This document shows, piece by piece, positions 8,572 through 16,406 of a stretch of 64,000 nt of DNA (within the stretch, counting starts at the first letter, position 1; every line of letters begins with the position of its first letter). The translations under genes were made by a program, and so were the position numbers. The notes under the pieces were generated by a model. The model was given only the letters and a program-made list of their open reading frames with translations. It was not told the DNA's origin and ran no database searches. Source of the DNA: Nitrospirales bacterium (GTDB taxonomy: Bacteria > Nitrospirota > Nitrospiria > Nitrospirales > UBA8639). The stretch is from assembly GCA_031315865.1 (NCBI GenBank), contig JALDRJ010000002.1, forward strand, positions 558,001 through 622,000, read 5' to 3'.

Positions 8572-8814
8572 ATGCAATCATATGAGGACAAGTCCAATGA
8601 GGATTTATCTGAAGCCCGGTGTCAGTGCGGGCAATTAGTGGCGAAATTTTGTTCGAATGGAGTTGAGCTTAAGTGCAAACGGTGTAAACGTCTAGTCTTA
8701 ATTCCTTTCTCTTCCCTTGCCCACTCTGAAATCAGCGTCCAGCTCTGCTCTACCCCACGCACGCTCGGGCCTTCTTCAAAGGGAACACGCCAGAAACTGA
8801 TACCAACAACCTGA
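8572..8814 (+). CDS. Com-like small zinc-ribbon protein
   Basis: An 80-residue cytoplasmic protein. Residues 15-45 carry Cys17-x-Cys19-Gly and Cys35-x2-Cys38 in the pattern ARCQCGQLVAKF...ELKCKRCKRLVLIPF. This resembles the Com translational regulators of Mu-like phages and related Com-like zinc ribbons, which bind RNA or DNA. The C-terminal 30 residues look disordered. There is no strong Shine-Dalgarno site (GTAGAAAGCGAG upstream is weak). It is the first gene after Fur box 1 and precedes the porin by 71 bases. No other phage genes are nearby. A regulatory role is inference. Confidence 0.6.
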   Translation: MQSYEDKSNEDLSEARCQCGQLVAKFCSNGVELKCKRCKRLVLIPFSSLAHSEISVQLCSTPRTLGPSSKGTRQKLIPTT

Positions 8815-8885
8815 GGGCCGTCGAGTCCCTTTATTTATCTGCTGAGGACCATAGAGTCCCCTTTGCCATTAGAGAGGTGCGCTTT

Positions 8886-10325
8886 ATGAAACAGTGGGTA
8901 ACACGGGGAACTCTCGTGCCATCAGCAATCCTAATGTTCTGCTCAATTACTGCAGGCGGATTAGGAGCGGAAGAACTCACCACCAGTCAACAGGAAGCTG
9001 TCCGAAAAGAGGTCCAACGCATCCTTCAGGAGCAAGGATATTCAGACCCCTCTGGACCGCCCCCGACGGGAGCTCCAGCTTCCAAAGACAAAGTGAGGCA
9101 CTTGGATGACTTGTACAAACAATCCAGGACCGGGGACTCGGACTCAGGGTCAACGAAGGAAGGGTCTGGTGCCCTCATTTACGCCAGGCCGTTTGTGGCG
9201 TCGCCCAAGGCCATCCTCGGTGGATATATGGACTTTGAATACATCAACCGGAAGGGCTCTTCTCCAAATTTCGACCAACATCGTTTAGTGCCCTTTATCT
9301 ACGGCGATGTCAGCGACAACGTGAAATTCGCCGCGGAGATTGAGTTTGAACATGGCGGAGTCGGAGACGAACTGAAGATAGAATTTGCGGTGATCGACTA
9401 CCTCGTGAATGAACCCTTCAACCTTCGAGCCGGAATCATTCTTCTCCCCGTCGGGAAATTCAATCTGTTGCATGATTCTCCACTACGCGACCTGACCGAT
9501 CGTCCGTTGGTCGACCAACGAATTATTCCCACCACCCTTCACCAACCGGGAGCGGGAATCTATGGCACCTTTTATCCAACCAGCCTCTCACAGATCAACT
9601 ATGAAATTTATGTCACCTCCGGCTTTACTGGCGCATTCGGCGGAGACGGCAACCCCAACTATGCCGCTGGAGGTTCAGGGACATCTACCATTACACAAAC
9701 GGCGGGACTGCGAGGTGCGAGAGACAACCTGACCGAATTTGACAGTAACGCCGGAAAGGCCGTGGTCGGTCGAATCGCGATCAGCCCATTCCTCGGAGCC
9801 GAAGTCGGCCTGTCGGGTTACTATGAAATGTATGACCCTCAAAGCGACCGGGAACTCATCATCGGCGCCGTGGACTGGACGTTTCAGAGAGGGCCGTTTG
9901 AATTCATTGGAGAAAGCGCTTGGACTTATATCCAGGACAATGACAGAAACGTCATCACCAACGTCAAGATTCCTACGGGAACGGACATTACCAGCACCCT
10001 CTTTCCCACCAGAATGCAGGGCTATTATTTACAGCTCAACTATCACTTCCTTCCTTCCTTTTTAGTAAGACTGGCACCGAGGCATTTCCGGGAGGAAGTG
10101 TCCACATTTACCGCTGTCGCTCGATGGGAGGAAATCAATCTCGCGTCCAATTTATCCGGAACAGAGGCGGCGGCTAGAGGCAAAGCACAACGCGTGACGT
10201 TTGGCTTAAACTTTCGACCAACAGAAGACACCGTCTTCAAATTCGACCTTCAATACGACCCGGAAGTATTGGGGACTAGGAAACATGGCAAAGCGTTCCT
10301 AGCCTCGGCGGCTACGTATTTCTAA
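8886..10325 (+). CDS. OprP/OprO-like outer-membrane porin
   Basis: 479 residues from the ATG at 8886 (AGAGAGG eight bases upstream); an in-frame GTG at 8877 lies within that ribosome site and is rejected. It has a signal peptide ending near LGAEE, a short coiled stretch (TSQQEAVRKEVQRILQEQG, about 30-50), then a beta-barrel of alternating aromatic strands ending in a terminal Phe (ASAATYF), as required for BAM-dependent assembly. The pattern matches the Porin_O_P family. Classical members carry phosphate or polyphosphate, but behind a Fur box the likely cargo is an iron chelate or other anion; that is inference. Confidence 0.82.
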   Translation: MKQWVTRGTLVPSAILMFCSITAGGLGAEELTTSQQEAVRKEVQRILQEQGYSDPSGPPPTGAPASKDKVRHLDDLYKQSRTGDSDSGSTKEGSGALIYARPFVASPKAILGGYMDFEYINRKGSSPNFDQHRLVPFIYGDVSDNVKFAAEIEFEHGGVGDELKIEFAVIDYLVNEPFNLRAGIILLPVGKFNLLHDSPLRDLTDRPLVDQRIIPTTLHQPGAGIYGTFYPTSLSQINYEIYVTSGFTGAFGGDGNPNYAAGGSGTSTITQTAGLRGARDNLTEFDSNAGKAVVGRIAISPFLGAEVGLSGYYEMYDPQSDRELIIGAVDWTFQRGPFEFIGESAWTYIQDNDRNVITNVKIPTGTDITSTLFPTRMQGYYLQLNYHFLPSFLVRLAPRHFREEVSTFTAVARWEEINLASNLSGTEAAARGKAQRVTFGLNFRPTEDTVFKFDLQYDPEVLGTRKHGKAFLASAATYF

Positions 10326-10342
10326 AGGCTCAGAAAAGAATG

Positions 10343-10373
10343 ACACGAAGGGTGGATTGTCCGTCCTTCGTGT
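10343..10373 (+). terminator. Hairpin after porin gene
   Basis: ACACGAAGG / CCTTCGTGT inverted repeat with a 13-base loop followed by TGTTC, 17 bases after the porin stop codon. The short U-poor tail makes it a moderate intrinsic terminator. Confidence 0.65.
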
Positions 10374-10424
10374 TGTTCAGCATCTCCTTACAAGAAGATT
10401 CTTTCACAGCCTCTCATAATTCCA

Positions 10425-10454
10425 TTGACTCTCTGAGTCGAATGTTTGTATGAT
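10425..10454 (+). promoter_or_regulatory. Sigma-70 promoter of the lipoprotein/flavoprotein operon
   Basis: TTGACT at 10425-10430 and TATGAT at 10449-10454, spacer 18 bp. Transcription would start near 10461, inside the adjacent Fur box. Confidence 0.75.
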
Positions 10455-10460
10455 CGCAAA

Positions 10461-10485
10461 TCATAATGAGAATCAACATCATTTA
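10461..10485 (+). promoter_or_regulatory. Fur box 2
   Basis: ATAATGAGAATCAACATCAT (10463-10482) closely follows the Fur consensus and covers the predicted transcription start just downstream of the -10. Repression by Fe-Fur of the three genes that follow is the simple reading. Confidence 0.78.
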
Positions 10486-10513
10486 GAATATATTTAATTA
10501 TCATTTTCATTTC

Positions 10514-10996
10514 ATGCCTCACTTTCTCTATTCCCCCTTTTGTGCTTTCATTTTAGGCCTGACATTCCTCGCCGGATGCTCTACCTTGGAAGGCCCTTCC
10601 TTGAAGACTGAGCGATATATGGCCTGCCCTCAAGACTCGGTATGGAAGGGAGCTCTCCAGGCCCTGGAACATTACCCCATCACGCTCAAAGATAGACCTC
10701 AAGGCATCATCAAGACTGACTGGCGCGTCCAACCGGTTCAAGGTCGTGCCTTTGGCCTGTTTGGTCGTGAAAACATGGGGGATAAGGAACGTGCACGGCT
10801 TACCTTTTCCATGAAGTCCCTTCAGGCTGGAGTCGTGGCTATCACGTTGACCGAACGTCGTCAACATTGGGGGTTTGTTGGCGGCGCACGGCTCTACAAA
10901 TGGTACCCGGTTGAACCGTCTCAACAAGAAATTCAGGAATTTATGAAACGATTGACTGCCGTACTTGACAAGGAGGATTGCATCATCGAATCATGA
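10514..10996 (+). CDS. Lipoprotein of unknown function, first gene of the flavoprotein operon
   Basis: A 160-residue protein with a signal sequence and lipobox LAGC (Cys22), so it is a predicted lipoprotein. The mature part (about 35-155) has an alpha/beta character with ALQALEHYPITLKDRPQGIIKTDW, reminiscent of the helix-grip fold of BamC/NlpB-like lipoproteins, but I would not name it on that basis. Its stop overlaps the start of the FMN-binding protein by four bases (ATGA), a sign of translational coupling. It is the first gene downstream of promoter 10425-10454 and Fur box 2. Confidence 0.7.
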   Translation: MPHFLYSPFCAFILGLTFLAGCSTLEGPSLKTERYMACPQDSVWKGALQALEHYPITLKDRPQGIIKTDWRVQPVQGRAFGLFGRENMGDKERARLTFSMKSLQAGVVAITLTERRQHWGFVGGARLYKWYPVEPSQQEIQEFMKRLTAVLDKEDCIIES

Positions 10997-11679
10997 AAAA
11001 TCTCTCACCTGCACTATTGCTCGTAGCCTTAACCGTCACGATTGCTGGATGGTCTTTTCCCGCTTTCGCCGAACGCGTATGGGACCAAGAATTAAACAGA
11101 TACCTCACGCCGGAAGAATTAGGTCAAGAGGATGTCTATCTTACTCCCGATGAGGCAGCAGCCCTCATGTTCCCAGACTCCACCACTATTCGAAAAGAAT
11201 TGCTGACGCTCACGCCGGAACAAAAACGCCAGATTGAAGACATTATTGGTTGGAAATTCCCTGAATCTTCGTTTGAGTGCTATGTCGGCGAAACCGACGG
11301 CGACATCGACGGATGGGCGCTTATCCAAAACACCGTCGGCAAACACAAACCCATGACCTACATGGTCGGGGTCAATCCTGATGGGGAAGCGACGAATGTT
11401 GAAGTCCTGGTGTACCGCGAATCCCGGGGAAGCGAAGTACGAACCAAACGGTTTAATTATCAATACGAGGGAAAAGACGTCTTTGATCCAATCCGCATCA
11501 ATCGGGATATCATTAATATTTCCGGCGCAACCATGTCCGTACGTTCCATGAGTGCTGGGGTCAAACGAGCCCTCGTGTTGGTGAATGAATTTTACCTGAA
11601 ACCTCAAGGACTCGGGACCGAAACCCTCGTCGCGGGGAATAAGGAAAAAGGGTTTTTTGAATCACTCTTGGGATTTTGA
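10993..11679 (+). CDS. Extracytoplasmic FMN-binding flavoprotein
   Basis: 228 residues starting at the ATG that overlaps the previous stop (ATGA). AAGGAGG lies 16 bases upstream, and the TTG at 10978 is too close to it to serve as the start. It has a signal peptide (about 1-27, cleavage after AFA), then an FMN_bind domain ending in NISGATMSVRS. The SGAT motif puts the ApbE-attached FMN on Thr180. The GVNPDGEATNVEVLVYRESRG segment matches the family's GxxxDGxIxxVxxLxHxETPG pattern, with ESRG in place of ETPG. Such proteins pass electrons in NqrC/RnfG and in envelope redox chains. Between a lipoprotein and a membrane protein under a Fur box, an electron carrier for ferric reduction is a plausible role (inference). 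Confidence 0.88.
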   Translation: MKNLSPALLLVALTVTIAGWSFPAFAERVWDQELNRYLTPEELGQEDVYLTPDEAAALMFPDSTTIRKELLTLTPEQKRQIEDIIGWKFPESSFECYVGETDGDIDGWALIQNTVGKHKPMTYMVGVNPDGEATNVEVLVYRESRGSEVRTKRFNYQYEGKDVFDPIRINRDIINISGATMSVRSMSAGVKRALVLVNEFYLKPQGLGTETLVAGNKEKGFFESLLGF

Positions 11680-11696
11680 ATGACGTGTGGCGCTGA

Positions 11697-12224
11697 ATGC
11701 GGAATTTTAATACACGGTTTCGCCTTCGCGACACCGACCGGCAGATTCGACTGGTCTACACCTGGTTTCTTCTTCTCATGTTAACCGGCTTCATCTTTAC
11801 TTTTGTCTGGGCACACAGCATGACCGATCTTACCCCTAAAGGCATTGCCCAACATTACCGCGGATCCGATGCCAACTTTGGCGAACCCATGTCCTTCGGA
11901 CAGTTGGCGGAGACCACGCATTTTCATCTTTTTACCATGCCCGTTGTGTTCTTAATCATGGTGCATGTCCTGTACCTCACCATGGCCAGTCCTTTCCTGA
12001 AAGTCGCAACGACATGGCTGTCGTTTCTTGGCGTCACCTTGGACCTGCTTTCACCCTGGTTGATCACGTACGTGTCTCCTGTCTACGTTCTTACGTTATT
12101 GGCTGGAGACATCATGATGACCCTGGCATTTTTAGTGATGTTTATCATTCCAATGAGGGAAATGTGGTTTAACAAACAACCGTTGGTGTACATAAAATCC
12201 GACGACTATCGCGAATCCAAATAA
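11697..12224 (+). CDS. Four-helix membrane protein with paired histidines, unknown family
   Basis: A 175-residue inner-membrane protein with helices at roughly 19-39, 78-97, 103-125 and 128-151 and a soluble loop of about 40 residues between helices 1 and 2. Histidines lie at 40 (end of helix 1), 53, 75, 77 and 90 (start and middle of helix 2), spacing that would suit b-type haem ligation (His77/His90, or His40 with one of them). No CxxCH motif or known domain name comes to mind. It starts 17 bases after the FMN-binding protein. I infer that it is the membrane electron donor to that flavoprotein. Confidence 0.7.
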   Translation: MRNFNTRFRLRDTDRQIRLVYTWFLLLMLTGFIFTFVWAHSMTDLTPKGIAQHYRGSDANFGEPMSFGQLAETTHFHLFTMPVVFLIMVHVLYLTMASPFLKVATTWLSFLGVTLDLLSPWLITYVSPVYVLTLLAGDIMMTLAFLVMFIIPMREMWFNKQPLVYIKSDDYRESK

Positions 12225-12544
12225 GTTCCAATTAATAAATACGATAAACCCCGCGCGGTACGACGTTGAACCATACGGAAGTTATTTGAAACGGCTATAG
12301 TCATCCATTCAAAGGCAACCAAATAAAGTAGGCCAGAGACTGTAAGTCCAGAGCCCATGAGAATCAGGAATGATCTCATGGGCTCTTTTTTTTTGGAGAT
12401 TGAGGGGCGAATCCCATCATTCGCTTCATCAAGCGGGGGACTTCCTCCTGGGTCCCCCGCCCCTCTACCTTGTCGATTGATGAGATAACTCATCACTTTT
12501 ATATTTTTTCTATCCCGATTCTAGAATCTTGGAGATCGACTCAC
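12225..12544. other. Intergenic region with strong terminator
   Basis: It holds no supported gene. A 44-base terminator lies at 12351-12394. The stretch 12240-12350 is moderately structured but matches no riboswitch class I can recognise. The last 60 bases provide GGAG at 12531-12534, the ribosome site of the di-haem gene, and an AT-rich stretch (12496-12515) that may contain its promoter. Confidence 0.5.
12351..12394 (+). terminator. Strong intrinsic terminator of the flavoprotein operon
   Basis: GAGCCCATGAGA / TCTCATGGGCTC perfect 12-bp stem followed by nine or more T. It closes the Fur-controlled lipoprotein/flavoprotein/membrane protein unit 130 bases after the last stop codon. Confidence 0.95.
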
Positions 12545-14326
12545 ATGAGCATCATCGAACAATTCCGCTCCTCACGATCACGAATAATCGTCACATGGGT
12601 CCTCGCATTAGGACTATGCGTGCCCCTTGTTGTATCCCACGCACAGGCACAAGAAATTGAAGAAGAAACCGATCCTCCAGAAATCGCCAATGGAGAGCGC
12701 CTGTTCCTGGAGACTCGCTTCGCGCAATTCTTTAAAACCTTCCTCGACAACGGTGGCGATACCAACGCACTGCTGCCTTCGGGCGATCCCTCGCTCGATA
12801 AAACCGTGAATTGGCAGAATCTCCCCGAGCAGTTTGTCGACGGCCCGTTCGCAGGTCTCTCCATGAACTGTCGAAGCTGTCATCTTGTTGATGAGATCGG
12901 TGTGGAAGCGGACGGCACCATAAACTATGGCATGCGCACCTATACGGACTTCGCCCGACGAAGCCCGATTCCTCAACGTGAAGATGGAAAAACCGTGACG
13001 GCTCGAAACTCCCCGCCTCTGGTCAACGCCGCACTCCCCAGAAGCAATTTCTTTCTTCACTTCGATGCGGAATTTCCCACGATGGTCGACCTGGTTAAGG
13101 GAACGCTGACCGGGCGCAACTATGGTTGGGTGCCGGGCGAACTCGCCGAAGCCATCGCCCACGTCGCCCGTATCATTCGGGAGGACGATGGAAAGGGCGA
13201 GCTGGCAGGGGAATTTGGATACCTCTCCTACACAACCCTTCTTACAGGCACCGATCCGAATATTCCAGGAGACTTTGTCCTGCCTGAAGAATTCCGGGTG
13301 GACGTCGTGAATGCGTCAGATCAAGAACTTTTTCAAGCCGTCGCACGACTCATCGCAGCGTATACGGAAGATCTCGTCTTCTCTCAGGATGATGACGGCA
13401 ATTTCAATCTTTCACCTTATGACGCCTTCTTACAGACGAACGGACTCCCCCAACAACCCCGGAAATGGGAATCCGACATTGCCTACAGCAAACGACTGCT
13501 TCGAAAGATTGAAAAACTGGAATATCGAGGACACCTACAGTTTATCTCGCAAAACCCGAATACCGAGGACGGGGCATTCGAATTTCACCCGACTCAAGCC
13601 TTTGTATTCGGCGAGCAAGAATTACGAGGGCTGAAAATCTTTTTCACCAGCAAGTCCCATCGCCTGCAGCCGGGCAAGTTAGCGCAAGGCGGGATCGGCA
13701 ACTGCATTGCCTGTCATGCCGCCCCGAATTTTACTGACTTTAAGTTTCATAACACGGGAATCGCACAGGCGGAATATGATGGCATTCATGGCGACGGGGC
13801 CTTCGTCCGACTTGATATCCCCAGGCTCATTCGACGGAACAGCCATCCGAACGAGTACTTACCGGCCACCGAACAGCACCCACACTCCCGAGAACCCTAC
13901 AGGGCGATCCCCACACCCGAAAATCCACAATTGACGGACTTGGGGGTCTGGAATATTTTCTTGAATCCCGATTATCCAAAATCTCAGGGGCGAATCTGGC
14001 GCACGCTGTGCGAAGAAGTATTGCGAGACCACTTCCGTCCATTTAGCTTCATTCGATTCTGCCGGCCGAATCAACTTCTTTCGACCGCCATCGCCCGATT
14101 TAAAACCCCTGGCCTTCGCGACTTGGAGCATTCAGCGCCTTATACCCATACGGGCCAGATCGACACGCTTGAAGACATGATTCGGAGCTACATCAAGAAT
14201 GCGAGTCTGACTAGAAGCGGCGACCTCAGGAATGGCGATTCGAGATTGTCACGAATCGGGTTAACCGATGAAGACATTACGCCCCTGGTTTTGTTCCTCA
14301 AATCGTTGAATGAAGACTACAGCTAA
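12545..14326 (+). CDS. Large di-haem cytochrome c peroxidase/MauG-like protein
   Basis: 593 residues from the ATG at 12545, with GGAG ten bases upstream. It has a signal peptide (about 12-36, ending AQAQ), then haem motifs CRSCH at 109-113 and CIACH at 387-391. The second is followed by APNFTDFKFHNTGI, and later FKTPGLRDLEHSAPYTHTG, both hallmarks of the bacterial di-haem peroxidase/MauG family. Classical members have about 330-380 residues; here about 270 residues separate the haem sites, so a large insertion is present. It would reduce peroxide or oxidise a partner in the periplasm; the substrate is unknown. The AraC-type gene follows after 152 bases. Confidence 0.85.
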   Translation: MSIIEQFRSSRSRIIVTWVLALGLCVPLVVSHAQAQEIEEETDPPEIANGERLFLETRFAQFFKTFLDNGGDTNALLPSGDPSLDKTVNWQNLPEQFVDGPFAGLSMNCRSCHLVDEIGVEADGTINYGMRTYTDFARRSPIPQREDGKTVTARNSPPLVNAALPRSNFFLHFDAEFPTMVDLVKGTLTGRNYGWVPGELAEAIAHVARIIREDDGKGELAGEFGYLSYTTLLTGTDPNIPGDFVLPEEFRVDVVNASDQELFQAVARLIAAYTEDLVFSQDDDGNFNLSPYDAFLQTNGLPQQPRKWESDIAYSKRLLRKIEKLEYRGHLQFISQNPNTEDGAFEFHPTQAFVFGEQELRGLKIFFTSKSHRLQPGKLAQGGIGNCIACHAAPNFTDFKFHNTGIAQAEYDGIHGDGAFVRLDIPRLIRRNSHPNEYLPATEQHPHSREPYRAIPTPENPQLTDLGVWNIFLNPDYPKSQGRIWRTLCEEVLRDHFRPFSFIRFCRPNQLLSTAIARFKTPGLRDLEHSAPYTHTGQIDTLEDMIRSYIKNASLTRSGDLRNGDSRLSRIGLTDEDITPLVLFLKSLNEDYS

Positions 14327-14478
14327 GATAGATGAGCGAATACCATGGCTCCGGCTCTCTGGAGTCTCTACGATACCGACTGAACGATTGAGCATCGCTC
14401 ACCCATACAACTGGCAGGAATGATCATTGTGAGTCATACGCGCGGCAATCGGGGATGAAAACGATTAGGAGGACTGTT

Positions 14479-15072
14479 ATGACTGGTTCTCGGCTCACCA
14501 TCACTCGCCCAACGATTGAGAAGCCTGGAGAAAAAGACCTGATACAAGAGCTCCAGGAATACACGGAAAATTGGGTAAACCGCATGAGACTTTTGCGGCC
14601 CACGCATGAACCACAAACCATCGCCCAAGCCATCTTCGATGAATTGTATCGGCATATCATTCACTCTGCACCTCCCACGCCACCCATCCCACAGCAGATC
14701 CACGAGTTCATCATGTCACATCTTCGGCAAGGTATCACCCTCAAAGGTCTCTCGAAATTCCTTGGCTATTCGGAAAAATATTGCTCGGAACTCTTTCAAA
14801 CACAAATGGGTGAGTCCTTCACTCTCTATCTCCGTCGGGTGAGGATTGAAAAGGCCAAACACCTCTTAGAAGATGACAGCATCGGACACACGTACATCGC
14901 GGAGACACTGGGCTTTGGAGACCAATTTGCGTTCAGCCACTTTTTCAAAAAGGCGACAGGACGATCGCCCAGACATTATCGTGCACACATCCGAAACACA
15001 CGCAAAGAACACACGCCCATCGATCCACTTGAAGATAGCCTCAGCGGGCGACACTCAGCTACGCCACAGTGA
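14479..15072 (+). CDS. AraC-family transcriptional regulator
   Basis: 197 residues from the ATG at 14479 (AGGAGG six bases upstream; the ATG at 14455 precedes the ribosome site). The N-terminal 80 residues match no known sensory domain. The C-terminal 100 residues are a clear AraC double helix-turn-helix: GITLKGLSKFLGYSEKYCSELF and HTYIAETLGFGDQFAFSHFFKK followed by ATGRSPRHYRA. Many siderophore and iron-uptake loci use AraC-type activators that are themselves under Fur. The neighbouring di-haem gene or the small secreted protein downstream could be a target, but that is a guess. Confidence 0.88.
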   Translation: MTGSRLTITRPTIEKPGEKDLIQELQEYTENWVNRMRLLRPTHEPQTIAQAIFDELYRHIIHSAPPTPPIPQQIHEFIMSHLRQGITLKGLSKFLGYSEKYCSELFQTQMGESFTLYLRRVRIEKAKHLLEDDSIGHTYIAETLGFGDQFAFSHFFKKATGRSPRHYRAHIRNTRKEHTPIDPLEDSLSGRHSATPQ

Positions 15073-15376
15073 ATAAGAATTCACCTGACGGCCTTCTGAC
15101 GTTCCTCATCCTGATAACGAAATATCCCAAGCCCGTTCGATATAATGCGTTCCCGCGATCCTGATTTTCGACATGCCTGGACGGTAAATTACCATCCGAT
15201 CACAAATCTCCGTATTTTCTGGTTTTTCCGCATCGAATCCGGAATTTGAACATCTTTTTCCGTTCAACCAACATGGTCTATCATCGTGCATTCACCTATA
15301 TTGAAAATGATAATCATAATTCATATCAATTAAGGAGGAAGGCTTTCTCCTTTCACTCAGGAGGCGATTTCAGCAC
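15073..15376. other. Intergenic region with Fur box 3
   Basis: No gene is supported. The 3' part contains a TATATT (15297-15302) that could be a -10, then a very good Fur box, then TAAGGAGGAAGG (15330-15341) and the AGGAGG that serves the gene at 15377. The 5' part shows nothing notable. Confidence 0.5.
15305..15327 (+). promoter_or_regulatory. Fur box 3
   Basis: AATGATAATCATAATTCAT (15306-15324) is one of the best matches to the Fur consensus in the window. It lies directly after a possible -10 and 50 bases before the next start codon. Confidence 0.8.
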
Positions 15377-15745
15377 ATGCTTTTTCACATTCTCGCAAAC
15401 GCTACCCTATTCCTTGCTCTGGGAACCACGAACATGACCTGGGCTTTCCCACCAATAGACCCGGATGAAACCCTGCTGATTCATGAAGATGTGAACATCA
15501 TAGCCGGTCTGTATTTTCGAGAGTATTCACTCAAAGGCAACGGCCTCATCGACTACAAGACGGCGCGGCAAATTATTATTTCTGAGCACAGCGCCTATGG
15601 CAATACCGTCGTGTATACCAAGGAACATCCCTTGTTTTACTGGCATGACCGAAACGGCGATGGCCGGATGGAAATGTGGGTTGATCAAAAAGTTGAAGGA
15701 TGCGCCTGCGATATCGTGCCGTATGAGACCACATATCCTGAATAA
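15377..15745 (+). CDS. Small secreted protein with EF-hand-like loop, Fur-box gene
   Basis: A 122-residue protein with a short signal peptide (about 1-23) and AGGAGG 12 bases before the ATG. Residues 91-103 (DRNGDGRMEMWVD) form a calcium-loop-like sequence with Asp91, Asn93, Asp95 and Glu99. This pattern is common in EF-hand and dockerin-like repeats and in proteins annotated only as hypothetical. Two cysteines close together (Cys109, Cys111) follow. No family name is recognised. Its position behind Fur box 3 puts it in the likely iron-starvation set; a metal-binding or surface role is inference. Confidence 0.7.
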   Translation: MLFHILANATLFLALGTTNMTWAFPPIDPDETLLIHEDVNIIAGLYFREYSLKGNGLIDYKTARQIIISEHSAYGNTVVYTKEHPLFYWHDRNGDGRMEMWVDQKVEGCACDIVPYETTYPE

Positions 15746-15912
15746 CTCATGTCTATGCCCACGAATCTTACGCGCCGCCGATGGCCACGACGTCTCTCAA
15801 CCACCATTACTGAGAAAGTGAGATACTCATGCGAAGCTTCATAGTGCAAGAACTACCCATGCCTGGCAGGAAAGATGAATGCCTGTACATCAGCATTCAT
15901 TTTGCCTGTGAC

Positions 15913-15929
15913 CTGCCACACTGTGGCAG
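15913..15929. repeat. Perfect 8-bp palindrome upstream of the STAS gene
   Basis: CTGCCACA-C-TGTGGCAG, 58 bases before the STAS start codon. It could be a dimeric regulator operator or a hairpin. A second, longer imperfect hairpin (arms ATGAATGC near 15872 and GCATTCAT near 15892) precedes it. Confidence 0.6.
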
Positions 15930-15986
15930 ACGCATAGCAATCCGACATCGATGCCGGCACAATGGCACGACCCAAAGGAGGTCCCC

Positions 15987-16406
15987 ATGATTTCTGAACG
16001 CCTCGAGAACACCACGATTACGATCAATATCCACGGAGCGTTTCACGCTGAGTCAGCCATGGAGTTTTCGACCACAGTGCAACGAGCCTACCAGATGGGG
16101 TTTCGAGAATTCTCGATCAGCCTCAAAGCGGTCAGTATGATAGACGCATCTGGACTGGAACTTCTTTCTCAGATCATGCACGAGCTAGAGCAGAAAAACT
16201 GCCTCTGCACGATCCTCCATTCGTCCGCAACAGGACAGCCGGACCGACGTTCGTTTCCGTGCCCCATCACACATCGAGTAACCCGGAATGGATCATTCAA
16301 GGCCCCTTCAAACCCCAAGGACCTGCATATGACACGCAGAAACCTTCCTACGATCAACCATCACATTCCAGAAACCACTCCTCGCTCAAAAAGGCACAAA
16401 ACATGA
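15987..16406 (+). CDS. STAS-domain protein with unusual low-complexity tail
   Basis: 139 residues from the ATG at 15987, five bases after AAAGGAGG. Residues 1-75 are a STAS domain (anti-sigma-factor antagonist fold): TITINIHGAFHAESAMEF, FREFSISLKAVSMIDASGLELLSQIM, with Ser55 in DASG as the phosphorylation site of SpoIIAA-like proteins. The last third of a normal STAS domain is not recognisable; instead a basic, Pro/Asn/His-rich tail runs to the stop. The stop overlaps the next start as ATGA, so the reading frame to this point is probably used. No anti-sigma factor kinase is adjacent. Confidence 0.7.
   Translation: MISERLENTTITINIHGAFHAESAMEFSTTVQRAYQMGFREFSISLKAVSMIDASGLELLSQIMHELEQKNCLCTILHSSATGQPDRRSFPCPITHRVTRNGSFKAPSNPKDLHMTRRNLPTINHHIPETTPRSKRHKT

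Noticed and set aside
12240-12350. Possible riboswitch before the di-haem gene
   Set aside because: Fragments such as GGCAACC looked similar to cyclic-di-GMP aptamers, but the other required conserved blocks are missing. It also precedes a terminator that belongs to the upstream operon.
12206-12496. 96-codon minus-strand frame over the terminator region
   Set aside because: It is antisense to the end of the membrane protein gene and crosses the terminator stem; the sequence is not protein-like.
16259-16402. Longer N-terminus for the PIN-TRAM protein
   Set aside because: The extra 48 residues lie inside the STAS gene, are low-complexity, and the ATG at 16403 has its own ribosome site.
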